In this document: one piece after another, positions 48,961 to 58,105 of the stretch | Layout: each line of letters starts with the position of its first letter | How positions within the stretch are numbered: position 1 is the stretch's first letter | DNA from: Berkiella sp963829835 | GTDB lineage: Bacteria > Pseudomonadota > Gammaproteobacteria > Berkiellales > Berkiellaceae | Assembly (NCBI GenBank): GCA_963829835.1 | Contig: CAWHKC010000004.1 | Span: 1,488,001 to 1,552,000 of the forward strand | Length of the DNA stretch: 64,000 nt | Reading direction: 5' to 3' | The notes under the pieces: model-generated | The model's input: the letters and a program-made list of their open reading frames with translations, nothing else | Database searches by the model: none | Told to the model about the DNA's origin: nothing | Position numbers and translations under genes: made by a program

Positions 48961-50387
48961 TGTTAGGGCAATTTAGAAATGTCCTAGCCCCCAGCAAGTT
49001 AAAAATGTCCGCTGGTTATATTATCATTGACCCTTCTAAGTGGGGCATTGTTCCTAGAGATGGGTTGATTAGTCATTCTTTGGTTTAAAAATTCATGCAT
49101 TTGTCTTATTCCCATGACCCGCTCTTGGAAATCATATTTTCTGATTGTTTCGTATTCTAAAGTATTATTACCATAGTAAAGTTTGATTTCGCCATTAGAT
49201 GATTCACTAACAGTGATTGATTTACCGATCATACTACGTGGATGTCGTTGATTCTTAATCATAAATAAAGATTTTTTAAAACTGATGGTGAGTTGCTTTG
49301 ATATTTTCCTAATCGATTGAATGGTAAATGTTCTATCAAGTGATAGTTTCTCTTTGTCTGTTAGTGGTACATGAGCGTTTCCTTCTAATTTTGGCACTTT
49401 ACCAAAGCGTTTGTTATGAGCCACAAGATAAGTGCGTAGAAATTCATTTCCTTGTTCCATAGTTGAAATATTATGATATCTGAGGTCTTTAATCAGTCTA
49501 TCTTGTAAAGTACGATTTGCACGTTCAACACGGCCTTTTGCTTGTGGGCTATTGGCGTTTATTATTGTGATATCTAGACTCTCTAATGCTCGTCCAAATT
49601 GCGTAAAACCATCACCTAATTTAGCTTCAGGATGATTTACTTTAAATACATTATGTTTATCAACATAAAAGGCACTAGGTTTTCCATGTTCAACAAGATA
49701 ATTTTTGACTGTGTCAAAGTAATCAAAAGTGGTTTCTGCTTTAACAAATCGTAATTGAAGAAAACAGCTTGTTGCATCATCAATTAGGACCAACAATGTA
49801 CATTTAGGTCCACGCCCTTCAAACCAATCATGAACAGAACCATCCATTTGTACCAGCTCGCCCATAGTAGAACGCTTATGTCTAGGTTGATGTAACGTTA
49901 ACTCTTTAGCAGCTTTTACTTGACGGATGTTTGCTTCATGCATCCATTGCCTAATAGTTTCTTTAGAGATATGAATTTGATAATGCTCAGTAAGCTTTTC
50001 AGAGGCTAGTGTTGGGCCATAATCCTCGTAGTGCTCACGAATAAGTGACAACACACGATCTTTAAGTTTGTCGCTATGTCGATGGTTTGATTTACCTCTC
50101 TTTTTGGATATTAGTGCGGGCGCACCACCATCCAAATAGGCCTTCTTCAGTCTTCTTAAGTGCCTAGGGGTGAGGTCTAAGTAGCTAGCTCCAAGCGTCA
50201 AAGAGAGCCGCTTATCGATGATCTTTTCTAGTATTTTCAACGTGTAAACTTCTTTTTCGCTCATGGTAAATGTCCCCTGCATAGCCCTCTCCTTGGGAAG
50301 TTTGCACATACATCAAGTATGGCTGAAGATTTACACAGCGGACATTTCTAAATTGCTCAAAGCGGACATTTGAAAATTGCTCTTACA
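48961..50387 (-). mobile_element. Complete insertion sequence, ISNCY-like
   Basis: About 1427 bp bounded by imperfect inverted repeats: left TGTTAGGGCAATTTAGAAAT then GTCC; right end (reverse complement) TGTAAGAGCAATTTTCAAAT then GTCC. Inner copies of the GCGGACATTT motif lie near both ends. A 15-bp direct repeat flanks it. One intact transposase gene fills it. Intact ends, transposase and perfect duplication imply a recent insertion. Confidence 0.88.
48999..50282 (-). CDS. Transposase of the ISNCY-like insertion sequence (DDE integrase core)
   Basis: 427 residues. The N-terminus has a helix-turn-helix (ASYLDLTPRHLRRLKKAYL), followed by a second winged-helix-like region (GPTLASEKLTEHYQIHIS) and an integrase core with QMDGSVHDWFEGRGPKCTLL (first Asp) and LIDDATS, then NANSPQAKGRVERANRTLQ (last Glu). 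These match ISNCY-family transposases (IS1202/ISDol1-like). ATG at 50282 has AAGGAGAGG upstream; ATG at 50264 is an alternative. Confidence 0.93.
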   Translation of the reverse strand: MQGTFTMSEKEVYTLKILEKIIDKRLSLTLGASYLDLTPRHLRRLKKAYLDGGAPALISKKRGKSNHRHSDKLKDRVLSLIREHYEDYGPTLASEKLTEHYQIHISKETIRQWMHEANIRQVKAAKELTLHQPRHKRSTMGELVQMDGSVHDWFEGRGPKCTLLVLIDDATSCFLQLRFVKAETTFDYFDTVKNYLVEHGKPSAFYVDKHNVFKVNHPEAKLGDGFTQFGRALESLDITIINANSPQAKGRVERANRTLQDRLIKDLRYHNISTMEQGNEFLRTYLVAHNKRFGKVPKLEGNAHVPLTDKEKLSLDRTFTIQSIRKISKQLTISFKKSLFMIKNQRHPRSMIGKSITVSESSNGEIKLYYGNNTLEYETIRKYDFQERVMGIRQMHEFLNQRMTNQPISRNNAPLRRVNDNITSGHF

Positions 50388-50402
50388 TAATTTCATTTTT
50401 CA
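50388..50402 (+). repeat. Target-site duplication, right copy
   Basis: Identical 15-mer to 48946-48960 at the right end of the insertion sequence. Confidence 0.88.
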
Positions 50403-50463
50403 TGAACTTTCAGGCTTTGCTTATAGACTAATCATAAAGAGCAATAAACATTGGTAGGTAATC

Positions 50464-53367
50464 ATGGACTCATTGTATTATAAAGAAGCAATTGATGTAA
50501 TTAATCGTAATCAAGCTAAAACAGGTGGTCCCTCACGTAAGGGGGCTTATGCCAAATTAGCTAGGCTAGTAGATGAATCTGTTGACGTTAAATCCTCTGA
50601 CAAGACGCAGTTTTCACAAAAAGAAGCAAAAGAATTGAGCGATCTTGTATTACAGATAAAATCGCTTGAAGAAAATTTAGAAGGTCATATCGAAAGATTA
50701 TTTGTAACAAGATTTGCAGTTGGTTCAGTTAGATTATATCACCCAGCTGAAATTACCGTTCCACTACCAGCATCCTACCCAAAGTTGCCATGTGATATGA
50801 AAGATGGTGAAGCAGTAAAACGATATTTGTTAGATAAAGATAAAATAAAATTATTTAATCAAGAAGTCGAAGAGTGGAAAAAGACAAAGGATGGAAAAAA
50901 ATATATTGAGGATGTTCGAAAGGCTACTGAAGGCAGTAGGCCTATGCATATTGAACATTCAAAGCCAAAACCTGAAGAAGCAAGTGGACCGAATAGGCCT
51001 TTTGATCCGAATTTACGGATAAGGAATTACCTATTAGGTGGATACGAAGCATTTCGGCAAGCTTGGGAATTTGCAAAACAGAATCATCTGGAGCTTGATT
51101 TACTTAGAAATATGAATGGAGCTGGTGGTTGTTTTGATGGGGCAGGCCAAATTATTCAAGATTGGTTAATGGAGAAGCAATATGATATTGAGCAAAAACA
51201 AAAAGGAAGCAAATTTGATTATAATCACTATAACAACGTTATTCAAAAGGTTCTTGAACAGTTCCCTCAAGTAGGAAATTTTGAATTTAAAGATTCTGAG
51301 CTAGCAGAACTTCAAAAAGCTTGGGAATATGCAAAAGAACAAATTACTATTGATGGCAAACCATTGGAGCCCACAGAATTCTTTAGAACACTGGGAATAA
51401 TCCTTGCTAATGACAATGTGAATGAAAACACACAGAAAATGTTAAAATTTTTAGAGAATCCTAAAGAAATACCACTTACCCAAACAACGCAAGAAGATAT
51501 CGTCTTCTTAAAGACACAAACCCAGCAGAAAATCGCAGAAGCTAAGCAAGAACAACGCGACGCCAAAACCGAGATTAAAGAAGCCAAACACGATAAAGTT
51601 GAAGCAAAAGATTTGCTGGATACGGCTAAAAAAGAAGAAAAGCTTGCCAAGAGAACAGACGATAAAGATTTGTTAGCCGAAGCTGCCAAACATAAAGAAC
51701 AAGCTGAACGTGTTAAACAAGAAGCGAAACAACGTGAAGAAGATGCGAAGCGTGCTCTTGGAGAAGCTAAGGCAAAAGAAGCAGAAGTGAAACGCTTGGA
51801 AGAACATCTGAAGGAAGAACAAGCAAAATTATCAAAGCAAGAAAAACAAGACGTAAAGGTTGCTGTCAAACCGTCGTCTTCGCCTAAAGAATCCCAAACC
51901 GATTTTCCCACATTTACAGAGTTTGATAAAATGGAAGTTCCTAAGAAATATCAAAATAAACATAAAATTGATAACAAAGCGGGAAAATTACTTTATAGAT
52001 TAAATGATGGGAAGATTTTCTGGAAACCCGTAAAAGGTGGTACTGCGAAAAGTGTTGAACAAGGCAGGGAAGTAGCTGGTGCCTGGGTTGCAAACCATAT
52101 TACAGGTGGCGCCGTTCCACGTTCTCATTTAAGAGAAGTTGATACCAAATTAGGTATTGCCCAAGAATTTGTTCACGTTACAGCATTTACGCCTGAATCC
52201 ATTCGGACCCTGAATAAAACGCAAGTAGCTCAAATTCTAGCACATCTTATCGCGGACAAAGCCACAAGCAATTATGACGCACACTTAGATAATTATGGTT
52301 TAGATGAGAAAGGGCAGGTGATAGGTATTGATAAAGGTGAAGCTTTTCGCTTTTTTCAACGTGGCAATGTAGGATTTAAAACGCCCCTTGGAGGCGTTGG
52401 CCCTGACAGTGATGAGATTAATCTTGATCAATATGGCAAGCTTGATATTAATTTTTATAAACAAGTGTTTGAGCTGGTAAAACAAGGTAAATTAGAAGTT
52501 GATTTTGATGATCCTATTGTCGTGAGTGCTTTGCAGCGTTGTTCTGCCTTAACCTTAGACGATGTTAAAAAGATGTGTTCTGGCTACGCGCAAACTAATT
52601 TTAAACAAAAAGATAAACAAGAAGCGTTTTATGCGCAAGTTTATGAACGTTTGCAAAGCATGCCACAAGTGTTAGAAAATTTTAAAGCGAAAGTATCTCC
52701 AAAACAAGTTATACAAAAAGATGAACCTAAAGTCAGTCAAGTTCAAAACGGGCCAACAGGATTGACCCATCCCAAACCCAAAGTGTCCGACAGTCGGCCT
52801 TTACCAATAGTGACACAACCTAAAGTATCCGACAGTCGTCCTTTACCTACAGTGACACAACCTAAAGTGACACAACCTAAAGTGCCCGATAAACCTTTAG
52901 TGCCTCCCGCAAAAAGCGCTGTCGTCAAGCCTGTTGCTGCTCGCCCGGATCCCTTGCAAACAGATATTACCGTTTTCGCCAATAGTTTAAAGATGATTAG
53001 CGTGCAAAATCGATATGATCAAGGTGGTGAGAAGAAAGGTTTTGTTTCTTACTATCTTAAACGTCAACATGGAGATAGGCCAAGACAAATCCAAGAATTA
53101 CAAAATGCCGTTACAAAAGCAGCCAATGCGTTAACACTGTTGCAAGGCGAATTTGCCTATATATCACCAGAAGCAAGAGAGAAACGGTTGAAGGATGTAT
53201 TAAAAGACTTAGATATGGCATGTGATAAAATTGAAAATGAAATGATAAAGGCTAAGCAAAAGTTAAAAGGGACATCAAGAATGGAAAATGTGCTTTCGCT
53301 CTTGCGGACTGAAGTGGTGCAAATGAGAAAAGCAGCACATTTTGAGCCACCAAAATCAAAAATGTAA
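50464..53367 (+). CDS. 967-residue protein with PI-kinase/HipA-like core, coiled coil and Pro-rich repeats
   Basis: Residues 1-335 are unknown and mostly helical. Residues about 340-462 form a highly charged coiled coil (EAKHDKVEAKDLL, KRALGEAKAKEAEVKRLEE). Residues about 485-690 look like a kinase core of the PI3/4-kinase/HipA fold: FWKPVKGG at 519-526 with a candidate ATP-binding Lys, then REVAGAWVANHITGGAVPRS, the catalytic-loop-like DAHLDN (DxHxxN) at 605-610, and the metal-site-like IDKGEAF at 622-628. Residues about 770-810 are short Pro-rich repeats (PKVSDSRPLPxVTQ). The C-terminus is helical. Similar cores occur in Legionella effectors; the substrate cannot be told. It starts 77 bases from the insertion sequence. 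Confidence 0.82.
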   Translation: MDSLYYKEAIDVINRNQAKTGGPSRKGAYAKLARLVDESVDVKSSDKTQFSQKEAKELSDLVLQIKSLEENLEGHIERLFVTRFAVGSVRLYHPAEITVPLPASYPKLPCDMKDGEAVKRYLLDKDKIKLFNQEVEEWKKTKDGKKYIEDVRKATEGSRPMHIEHSKPKPEEASGPNRPFDPNLRIRNYLLGGYEAFRQAWEFAKQNHLELDLLRNMNGAGGCFDGAGQIIQDWLMEKQYDIEQKQKGSKFDYNHYNNVIQKVLEQFPQVGNFEFKDSELAELQKAWEYAKEQITIDGKPLEPTEFFRTLGIILANDNVNENTQKMLKFLENPKEIPLTQTTQEDIVFLKTQTQQKIAEAKQEQRDAKTEIKEAKHDKVEAKDLLDTAKKEEKLAKRTDDKDLLAEAAKHKEQAERVKQEAKQREEDAKRALGEAKAKEAEVKRLEEHLKEEQAKLSKQEKQDVKVAVKPSSSPKESQTDFPTFTEFDKMEVPKKYQNKHKIDNKAGKLLYRLNDGKIFWKPVKGGTAKSVEQGREVAGAWVANHITGGAVPRSHLREVDTKLGIAQEFVHVTAFTPESIRTLNKTQVAQILAHLIADKATSNYDAHLDNYGLDEKGQVIGIDKGEAFRFFQRGNVGFKTPLGGVGPDSDEINLDQYGKLDINFYKQVFELVKQGKLEVDFDDPIVVSALQRCSALTLDDVKKMCSGYAQTNFKQKDKQEAFYAQVYERLQSMPQVLENFKAKVSPKQVIQKDEPKVSQVQNGPTGLTHPKPKVSDSRPLPIVTQPKVSDSRPLPTVTQPKVTQPKVPDKPLVPPAKSAVVKPVAARPDPLQTDITVFANSLKMISVQNRYDQGGEKKGFVSYYLKRQHGDRPRQIQELQNAVTKAANALTLLQGEFAYISPEAREKRLKDVLKDLDMACDKIENEMIKAKQKLKGTSRMENVLSLLRTEVVQMRKAAHFEPPKSKM

Positions 53368-53434
53368 AAAATGGTGTTTTACAAACTAAAGATACTACTG
53401 TAATATCACTATTTTTTGCACCCGGATAATTTCG

Positions 53435-54421
53435 ATGCAAGTAGCTTATGAAGTTCTGCACATATTAAAGGATGGCAAATTTCATTCTGGCACCTCTTTA
53501 GCCCTGCAATTAAAAGTCAGTCGTTCCAGTATTTGGAAAGGCATTGCCTATTTAAGACAACTAGAAGTACCCATACAAGCTGTTTCTGGGCGCGGTTATC
53601 GTTGGCCATCCCCTTTTGAGTTACTCAATAAAAACGATATTCTTTCTCGATTAAACACCAAAGTGAAGCAATCACTGAATCGTATCGATGTGGTGAATGT
53701 GATAGCTTCTACTAATGATTATTTAATTCAACGCCTTGCGCATGATATCCCTAATGGCTCAGTTTGTATTGCTGAAGCACAAACAGCAGGCAAAGGGAGA
53801 ATGGGAAGAACATGGCGTTCACCTTTTGGGGCTAATATTTATTTATCTGTTTATTGGCGTTTCCCCTGCAAAATATACGATCTCTCTGGATTAAGCTTAG
53901 TTTCAGGATTAGCTGTTTTAACCGCACTCCATGAATTTGGCACTTTGCCAAAAGATTTGGGTATTAAATGGCCTAATGATATTTGGCACCAAGAAGCTAA
54001 ATTATGCGGGATTTTGATTGAAAGTATGAGTCACGCTATTAATCAGCAAACAACCCATACTGGTGTCGTCATTGGCATAGGAATGAATTTAAATATGCCT
54101 CACAATGATGCATTATCTTGTGCATGGACAGACTTAAAGTCAGTTTTAGGTTTTGTTCCTGCTCGAAATCACTTAATTAGCAGTATTTTAAATTCGCTTG
54201 CTCCTATGCTGGAACGTTTTCAAGAACAGGGTTTTCCAGCATTTTCTAAGTTATGGGCTCACTATGATCTTCTGATGGGAAAGAACGTAGAACTTATCAG
54301 TTCTAAAGAAAAGCAAGTTGGCATAGCCCAAGGGGTGAATGACCGCGGAGAACTATGTGTTAAAATGGGAGACACTCTCAAAGCAGTACGCTATGGCGAT
54401 GTGAGCGTCAGACCAGAGTGA
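53435..54421 (+). CDS. birA: Biotin-protein ligase / biotin operon repressor BirA
   Basis: Attaches biotin to carboxylase carrier proteins and can repress biotin genes. The N-terminal 60 residues hold a helix-turn-helix (SGTSLALQLKVSRSSIWKGI). The catalytic domain has the biotinyl-AMP loop KGRMGRTWRSPFGANIYLS and KWPNDIW, followed by the lysine of AKLCGIL. At 328 residues it fits the two-domain type. The order birA then tRNA-Thr/Tyr/Gly/Thr then tuf is conserved with E. coli. Confidence 0.95.
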   Translation: MQVAYEVLHILKDGKFHSGTSLALQLKVSRSSIWKGIAYLRQLEVPIQAVSGRGYRWPSPFELLNKNDILSRLNTKVKQSLNRIDVVNVIASTNDYLIQRLAHDIPNGSVCIAEAQTAGKGRMGRTWRSPFGANIYLSVYWRFPCKIYDLSGLSLVSGLAVLTALHEFGTLPKDLGIKWPNDIWHQEAKLCGILIESMSHAINQQTTHTGVVIGIGMNLNMPHNDALSCAWTDLKSVLGFVPARNHLISSILNSLAPMLERFQEQGFPAFSKLWAHYDLLMGKNVELISSKEKQVGIAQGVNDRGELCVKMGDTLKAVRYGDVSVRPE

Positions 54422-54639
54422 AGGATAATACGAGATTTTTTACCTGACCACTAACCAAACATACTTGTTTTTAATAAATGAGTGTGGCAATTTAGTAATT
54501 CACCCGAATCATGTCTAGTTGTTTTTGTATTTGAGCAGATTAATTTTTATCGATAAGCAAAGTCATTGCGTATATGCCCGCACCTCAGTAGAATGTCACG
54601 GCTAACTGTCAAGTCGCGGTGGCCGCGAAAAGTTTGTTG

Positions 54640-54715
54640 GCTGGCGTAGCTCAGTTGGTAGAGCAACTGATTTGTAATCAGTAGGTCACGGGTTCGATTC
54701 CTGTCGCCAGCACCA
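54640..54715 (+). tRNA. thrU: tRNA-Thr (anticodon TGT)
   Basis: Acceptor GCTGGCG/CGCCAGC, anticodon stem ACTGA/TCAGT with loop TTTGTAA, T-loop TTCGATT, encoded CCA. First of the four-tRNA cluster before tuf. Confidence 0.96.
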
Positions 54716-54853
54716 AGATTTGAAAGTGTTTGCTTGTAAAAGCTGAGTGATTATGTGGTTTTTAGGTGGATGGAGAAGAGCTAGTTGACTTGTCATTTAT
54801 TGAAAAGTTGACAAGCGATAGGCGCTTAAGGAGAATACGTCCTTCGTATTTTG

Positions 54854-54939
<86 letters not shown>

Positions 54940-54968
54940 GCCAATGGCTGAAGTCCTGCACATGAAGC

Positions 54969-55042
<74 letters not shown>

Positions 55043-55064
55043 AGGAGCTGCAGTTGGCCGCTAA

Positions 55065-55139
<75 letters not shown>

Positions 55140-55219
55140 AGCTCATAAAGGCAATATTCGAGTTTTTATTTTTTTATCGCAGACAAGAATTGTAAAGTAA
55201 TATCAGGGGGCAAAATCAA

Positions 55220-56404
55220 ATGGCTGAATTTCAACGTAACAAGCCGCATATTAATGTTGGAACCATCGGTCACGTCGACCATGGTAAAACTTCATTAACT
55301 GCTGCTATAACCAAGGTACTAGCTGCTAAAGGTCAAGCACAGTTTGTAGACTATGCGAACATCGATAAAGCCCCTGAAGAGCGTGAACGTGGTATTACCA
55401 TTTCCACCTCTCACGTAGAGTATGAATCAGACAACCGCCATTATGCGCACGTTGACTGCCCAGGACACGCGGATTATGTAAAAAACATGATCACCGGTGC
55501 TGCGCAAATGGACGGAGCCATTTTAGTGGTATCTGCAGCGGATGGTCCTATGCCACAAACACGTGAGCATATCCTTTTGGCTGGTCAGGTTGGCGTACCT
55601 TACATTATTGTATTTTTAAACAAAGCTGACATGGTAGATGATGCGGAACTTCTCGAATTAGTTGAGATGGAAGTGCGCGATCTTTTAACCAGTTATAATT
55701 TCCCTGGCGACGATATTCCTGTTATCAAAGGTTCTGCTTTAAAAGCACTCGAAGGTGACAAGAGCGATATCGGCGAGCCATCAGTCCTCAAGTTAATTGA
55801 AGCGATGGATGCTTATTTCCCAGTGCCTGAACGTGTTATCGATAAGCCATTCTTGTTGCCAATCGAAGATGTGTTCTCCATTTCTGGTCGTGGAACGGTT
55901 GTTACCGGCAGAATTGAACGCGGTATCATTGAAGTGGGTCAAGAAGTTGAAGTAGTTGGTATTAGACCTACTCAAAAGACCACTGTCACCGGCGTTGAAA
56001 TGTTCCGTAAATTATTAAAAGAAGGACGTGCTGGGGATAACGTAGGTATTTTGCTACGTGGTCTTAAGCGTGAAGACGTAGAACGTGGACAAGTATTAGC
56101 TAAGCCAGGTTCTATTACTCCTCATACCAAATTTGAAGCTGAAATTTACGTATTGTCCAAAGAAGAAGGTGGTCGTCATACGCCATTTATTGCAGGTTAC
56201 AAACCGCAATTCTACTTCAGAACAACTGACGTAACAGGTTCTATTGAATTGCCTGCTGGCACTGAAATGATTATGCCTGGCGACAATACCAAGATTGTAG
56301 TTACTTTGATTAATCCAATTGCAATGGAAGACGGTGTGAAGTTTGCTATTCGTGAAGGTGGCAGAACAGTTGGTGCCGGCGTCGTTGCTAAGATTCTTGA
56401 GTAA
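55220..56404 (+). CDS. tuf: Elongation factor Tu
   Basis: GTPase that delivers aminoacyl-tRNA to the ribosome. G-domain motifs are GHVDHGKTSLT, the DCPGHADY switch II region, and NKADM for guanine recognition. Length of 394 is typical. The AGGGGG ribosome site is six to ten bases upstream. It follows four tRNA genes and has its own terminator, so it may be cotranscribed with the tRNAs as in E. coli tufB. A second tuf copy probably exists in the str operon elsewhere. Confidence 0.98.
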   Translation: MAEFQRNKPHINVGTIGHVDHGKTSLTAAITKVLAAKGQAQFVDYANIDKAPEERERGITISTSHVEYESDNRHYAHVDCPGHADYVKNMITGAAQMDGAILVVSAADGPMPQTREHILLAGQVGVPYIIVFLNKADMVDDAELLELVEMEVRDLLTSYNFPGDDIPVIKGSALKALEGDKSDIGEPSVLKLIEAMDAYFPVPERVIDKPFLLPIEDVFSISGRGTVVTGRIERGIIEVGQEVEVVGIRPTQKTTVTGVEMFRKLLKEGRAGDNVGILLRGLKREDVERGQVLAKPGSITPHTKFEAEIYVLSKEEGGRHTPFIAGYKPQFYFRTTDVTGSIELPAGTEMIMPGDNTKIVVTLINPIAMEDGVKFAIREGGRTVGAGVVAKILE

Positions 56405-56422
56405 TTTAGTTTTTTGATGATG

Positions 56423-56457
56423 GAACAACCCAGGCCAATCTGGGTTGTTCTTTATTT
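56423..56457 (+). terminator. Rho-independent terminator of tuf
   Basis: GAACAACCCAG and CTGGGTTGTTC form an 11-bp stem around GCCAAT and are followed by TTTATTTG, just before tRNA-Trp. Confidence 0.88.
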
Positions 56458-56463
56458 GTATAT

Positions 56464-56539
56464 AGGCCAGTAGCTCAATTGGCAGAGCGGCGGTCTCCAA
56501 AACCGCAGGTTGGGGGTTCGATCCCCTCCTGGCCTGCCA
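56464..56539 (+). tRNA. trpT: tRNA-Trp (anticodon CCA)
   Basis: Acceptor AGGCCAG/CTGGCCT, anticodon stem GCGGT/ACCGC with loop CTCCAAA, T-loop TTCGATC, encoded CCA. Its place between tuf and secE is common in gammaproteobacteria outside the enterics. Confidence 0.96.
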
Positions 56540-56540
56540 T

Positions 56541-56616
56541 TCGCCTCCGCTCAAAGCTACGGCGCAATTTGTTCGGTTAGAGGCGAATGCCGCGCCGAAG
56601 CGAAGCGTAGGTGGGC
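56541..56616 (+). repeat. Palindromic REP-like sequence after tRNA-Trp
   Basis: TTCGCCTC and GAGGCGAA (56541-56548 and 56580-56587) pair, followed by CCGCGCCGAAGC-GAA-GCGTAGGTGGG, a member of the dispersed palindrome family, between tRNA-Trp and secE. Confidence 0.65.
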
Positions 56617-56647
56617 AAATATATTATATAGGGTGGTAGTACCATTA

Positions 56648-57034
56648 ATGAACCAACAAACAGCAGCGTCCTTAGGTGGTATCATGAACTCCCTTAAATG
56701 GGCCATCGTATTTGTCTTGATTGCTCTTGGAGTGGCTGGCAATTACCACTTTTCTGAACAATCGTTACTTATTCGTTCATTTGGTTTAATTGCATTAGCC
56801 GCTGTCTCGATAGTGATTGCTTTGCAAACTGAAAATGGCAAACGCTTTTGGCGTTTTGCTATGGACGCGAGAAATGAATTACGCAAAGTGGTTTGGCCAA
56901 GCCGCCAAGAAACAGTTCAAACAACTGTCATGGTTCTTGGTGTTGTCGTTATTGTGGCGCTCATATTATGGGGCGTCGATTTGCTATTGTTGAAAATTGT
57001 TGCCTGGCTTACTACCGGTTACGGAGCATCTTAA
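56648..57034 (+). CDS. secE: Preprotein translocase subunit SecE
   Basis: Essential SecYEG translocon subunit in the inner membrane. The 128-residue protein has three hydrophobic segments (about 16-32, 40-60 and 95-120) and the conserved NELRKVVWPSRQETVQTT motif before the last one. ATG at 56648 gives a length equal to the three-span E. coli type (127). An in-frame ATG at 56684 is possible. Longer upstream frames would run through tRNA-Trp. nusG follows after 3 bases. Confidence 0.95.
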   Translation: MNQQTAASLGGIMNSLKWAIVFVLIALGVAGNYHFSEQSLLIRSFGLIALAAVSIVIALQTENGKRFWRFAMDARNELRKVVWPSRQETVQTTVMVLGVVVIVALILWGVDLLLLKIVAWLTTGYGAS

Positions 57035-57037
57035 ATT

Positions 57038-57586
57038 ATGGAAACCGAACAGCACATATTGCGCTGGTATGTTGTGCAGGCGCTGGTGGGTTACGAAAAC
57101 CAAGTTGTTAAAAATTTAAGAGAAACAATTAGGCTGCACAAACTCGAAGCAAAGTTTGGAGAAATTCTTGTACCCACCGAAGAAGTTGTTGAAATTCGTG
57201 GTGGTCAAAAGCGTAAGAGTGAACGCAAGTTTTTTCCAGGTTATGTGTTAGTACAAATGGAACTTGACGATACGACCTGGCATTTAGTCCGTCGTACGCC
57301 AAGAGTATTAGGTTTTATCGGTGGAACCAGCGATAGACCTGCACCTATTTCTGATAAAGAAGCACAAGCGATAATTGATCGCGTTAAAGAAGGCGCCGAA
57401 AAGCCAAAACCAAAGACCTTATTCGAACCTGGCGAAGTTGTCAGAGTTACGAGTGGTCCTTTTGCTGATTTCAATGGCGTCGTCGAAGAAGTGAATTATG
57501 AAAAGAGTCGCTTACGAGTGGCTGTTCTCATATTTGGCCGTTCTACCCCCGTTGAACTTGAATTCGGGCAAGTAGAAAAGACATAA
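57038..57586 (+). CDS. nusG: Transcription antitermination protein NusG
   Basis: Binds RNA polymerase, raises processivity and links it to Rho or ribosomes. The NGN domain (RWYVVQALVGYENQVVKNL, ERKFFPGYVLVQMELDD) is followed by a KOW domain (FEPGEVVRVTSGPFADFNG). Length of 182 is typical. It forms a pair with secE. Confidence 0.97.
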   Translation: METEQHILRWYVVQALVGYENQVVKNLRETIRLHKLEAKFGEILVPTEEVVEIRGGQKRKSERKFFPGYVLVQMELDDTTWHLVRRTPRVLGFIGGTSDRPAPISDKEAQAIIDRVKEGAEKPKPKTLFEPGEVVRVTSGPFADFNGVVEEVNYEKSRLRVAVLIFGRSTPVELEFGQVEKT

Positions 57587-57590
57587 GTAG

Positions 57591-57642
57591 GGGCCGGCCA
57601 CTGTGCCGGCCCGATAACCGGGGAGCCATTTTTTTAAATGGC
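57591..57642 (+). promoter_or_regulatory. Two hairpins between nusG and rplK
   Basis: GGGCCGGC and GCCGGCCC (57591-57612) make a strong stem, and GCCATTT and AAATGGC (57625-57642) a second. Neither has a downstream T run. They could be partial terminator, RNA-processing or L1-type leader structures; the role is not established. Confidence 0.4.
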
Positions 57643-57668
57643 GTTTGCACCCAAAACTGAGGTACATC

Positions 57669-58100
57669 ATGGCAAAACGCGTCACAGCCTTTATTAAGCT
57701 CCAGGTGAAAGCCGGAGAAGCAAATCCAAGTCCACCAGTTGGTCCAGCATTGGGTCAGCATGGTGTTAACATTATGGAATTTTGTAAATCTTTTAACGCT
57801 CAAACTCAAGGGACTCACGAAAAGGGAATGCCCTTACCCGTGATTATCACTGTTTACAGTGATCGCAGTTTTACTTTCATTATTAAAACACCACCCGCTT
57901 CATACCTATTGTTGAAAGCCGCTGGTATTCAAAGTGGAAGTGGTAAACCCAATACCGATAAAGTAGGGAAAGTCACTCGTGCACAAGTAGCCGATATTGC
58001 GAAATTAAAGATGCCTGATCTTACAGCGGCAGATTTAGAAGCCGCTATCCGCACAATTGCAGGAACAGCACGTAGTATGGGTCTTGAGGTTCAGGGGTAA
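57669..58100 (+). CDS. rplK: 50S ribosomal protein L11
   Basis: Binds 23S rRNA at the GTPase-associated centre. It carries the N-terminal FIKLQVKAGEANPSPPVGPA and GQHGVNIMEFCK, and later KTPPASYLLLKAAG. ATG at 57669 gives 143 residues, standard length. Followed after 5 bases by rplA. Confidence 0.98.
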   Translation: MAKRVTAFIKLQVKAGEANPSPPVGPALGQHGVNIMEFCKSFNAQTQGTHEKGMPLPVIITVYSDRSFTFIIKTPPASYLLLKAAGIQSGSGKPNTDKVGKVTRAQVADIAKLKMPDLTAADLEAAIRTIAGTARSMGLEVQG

Positions 58101-58105
58101 ACATC

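Noticed and set aside
48834..49088. Short plus-strand frame running into the insertion sequence
   Set aside because: No ribosome site. Restoring the empty site gives only about 50 codons, so it is probably chance.
51312..51911. 199-codon antisense Ser/Phe/Ala-rich frame
   Set aside because: It is the complement of the Glu/Lys-rich coiled coil of the 967-residue protein.
56510..56647. N-terminal extension of secE
   Set aside because: It starts inside tRNA-Trp and runs through a REP-like palindrome; 56648 gives the normal SecE length.
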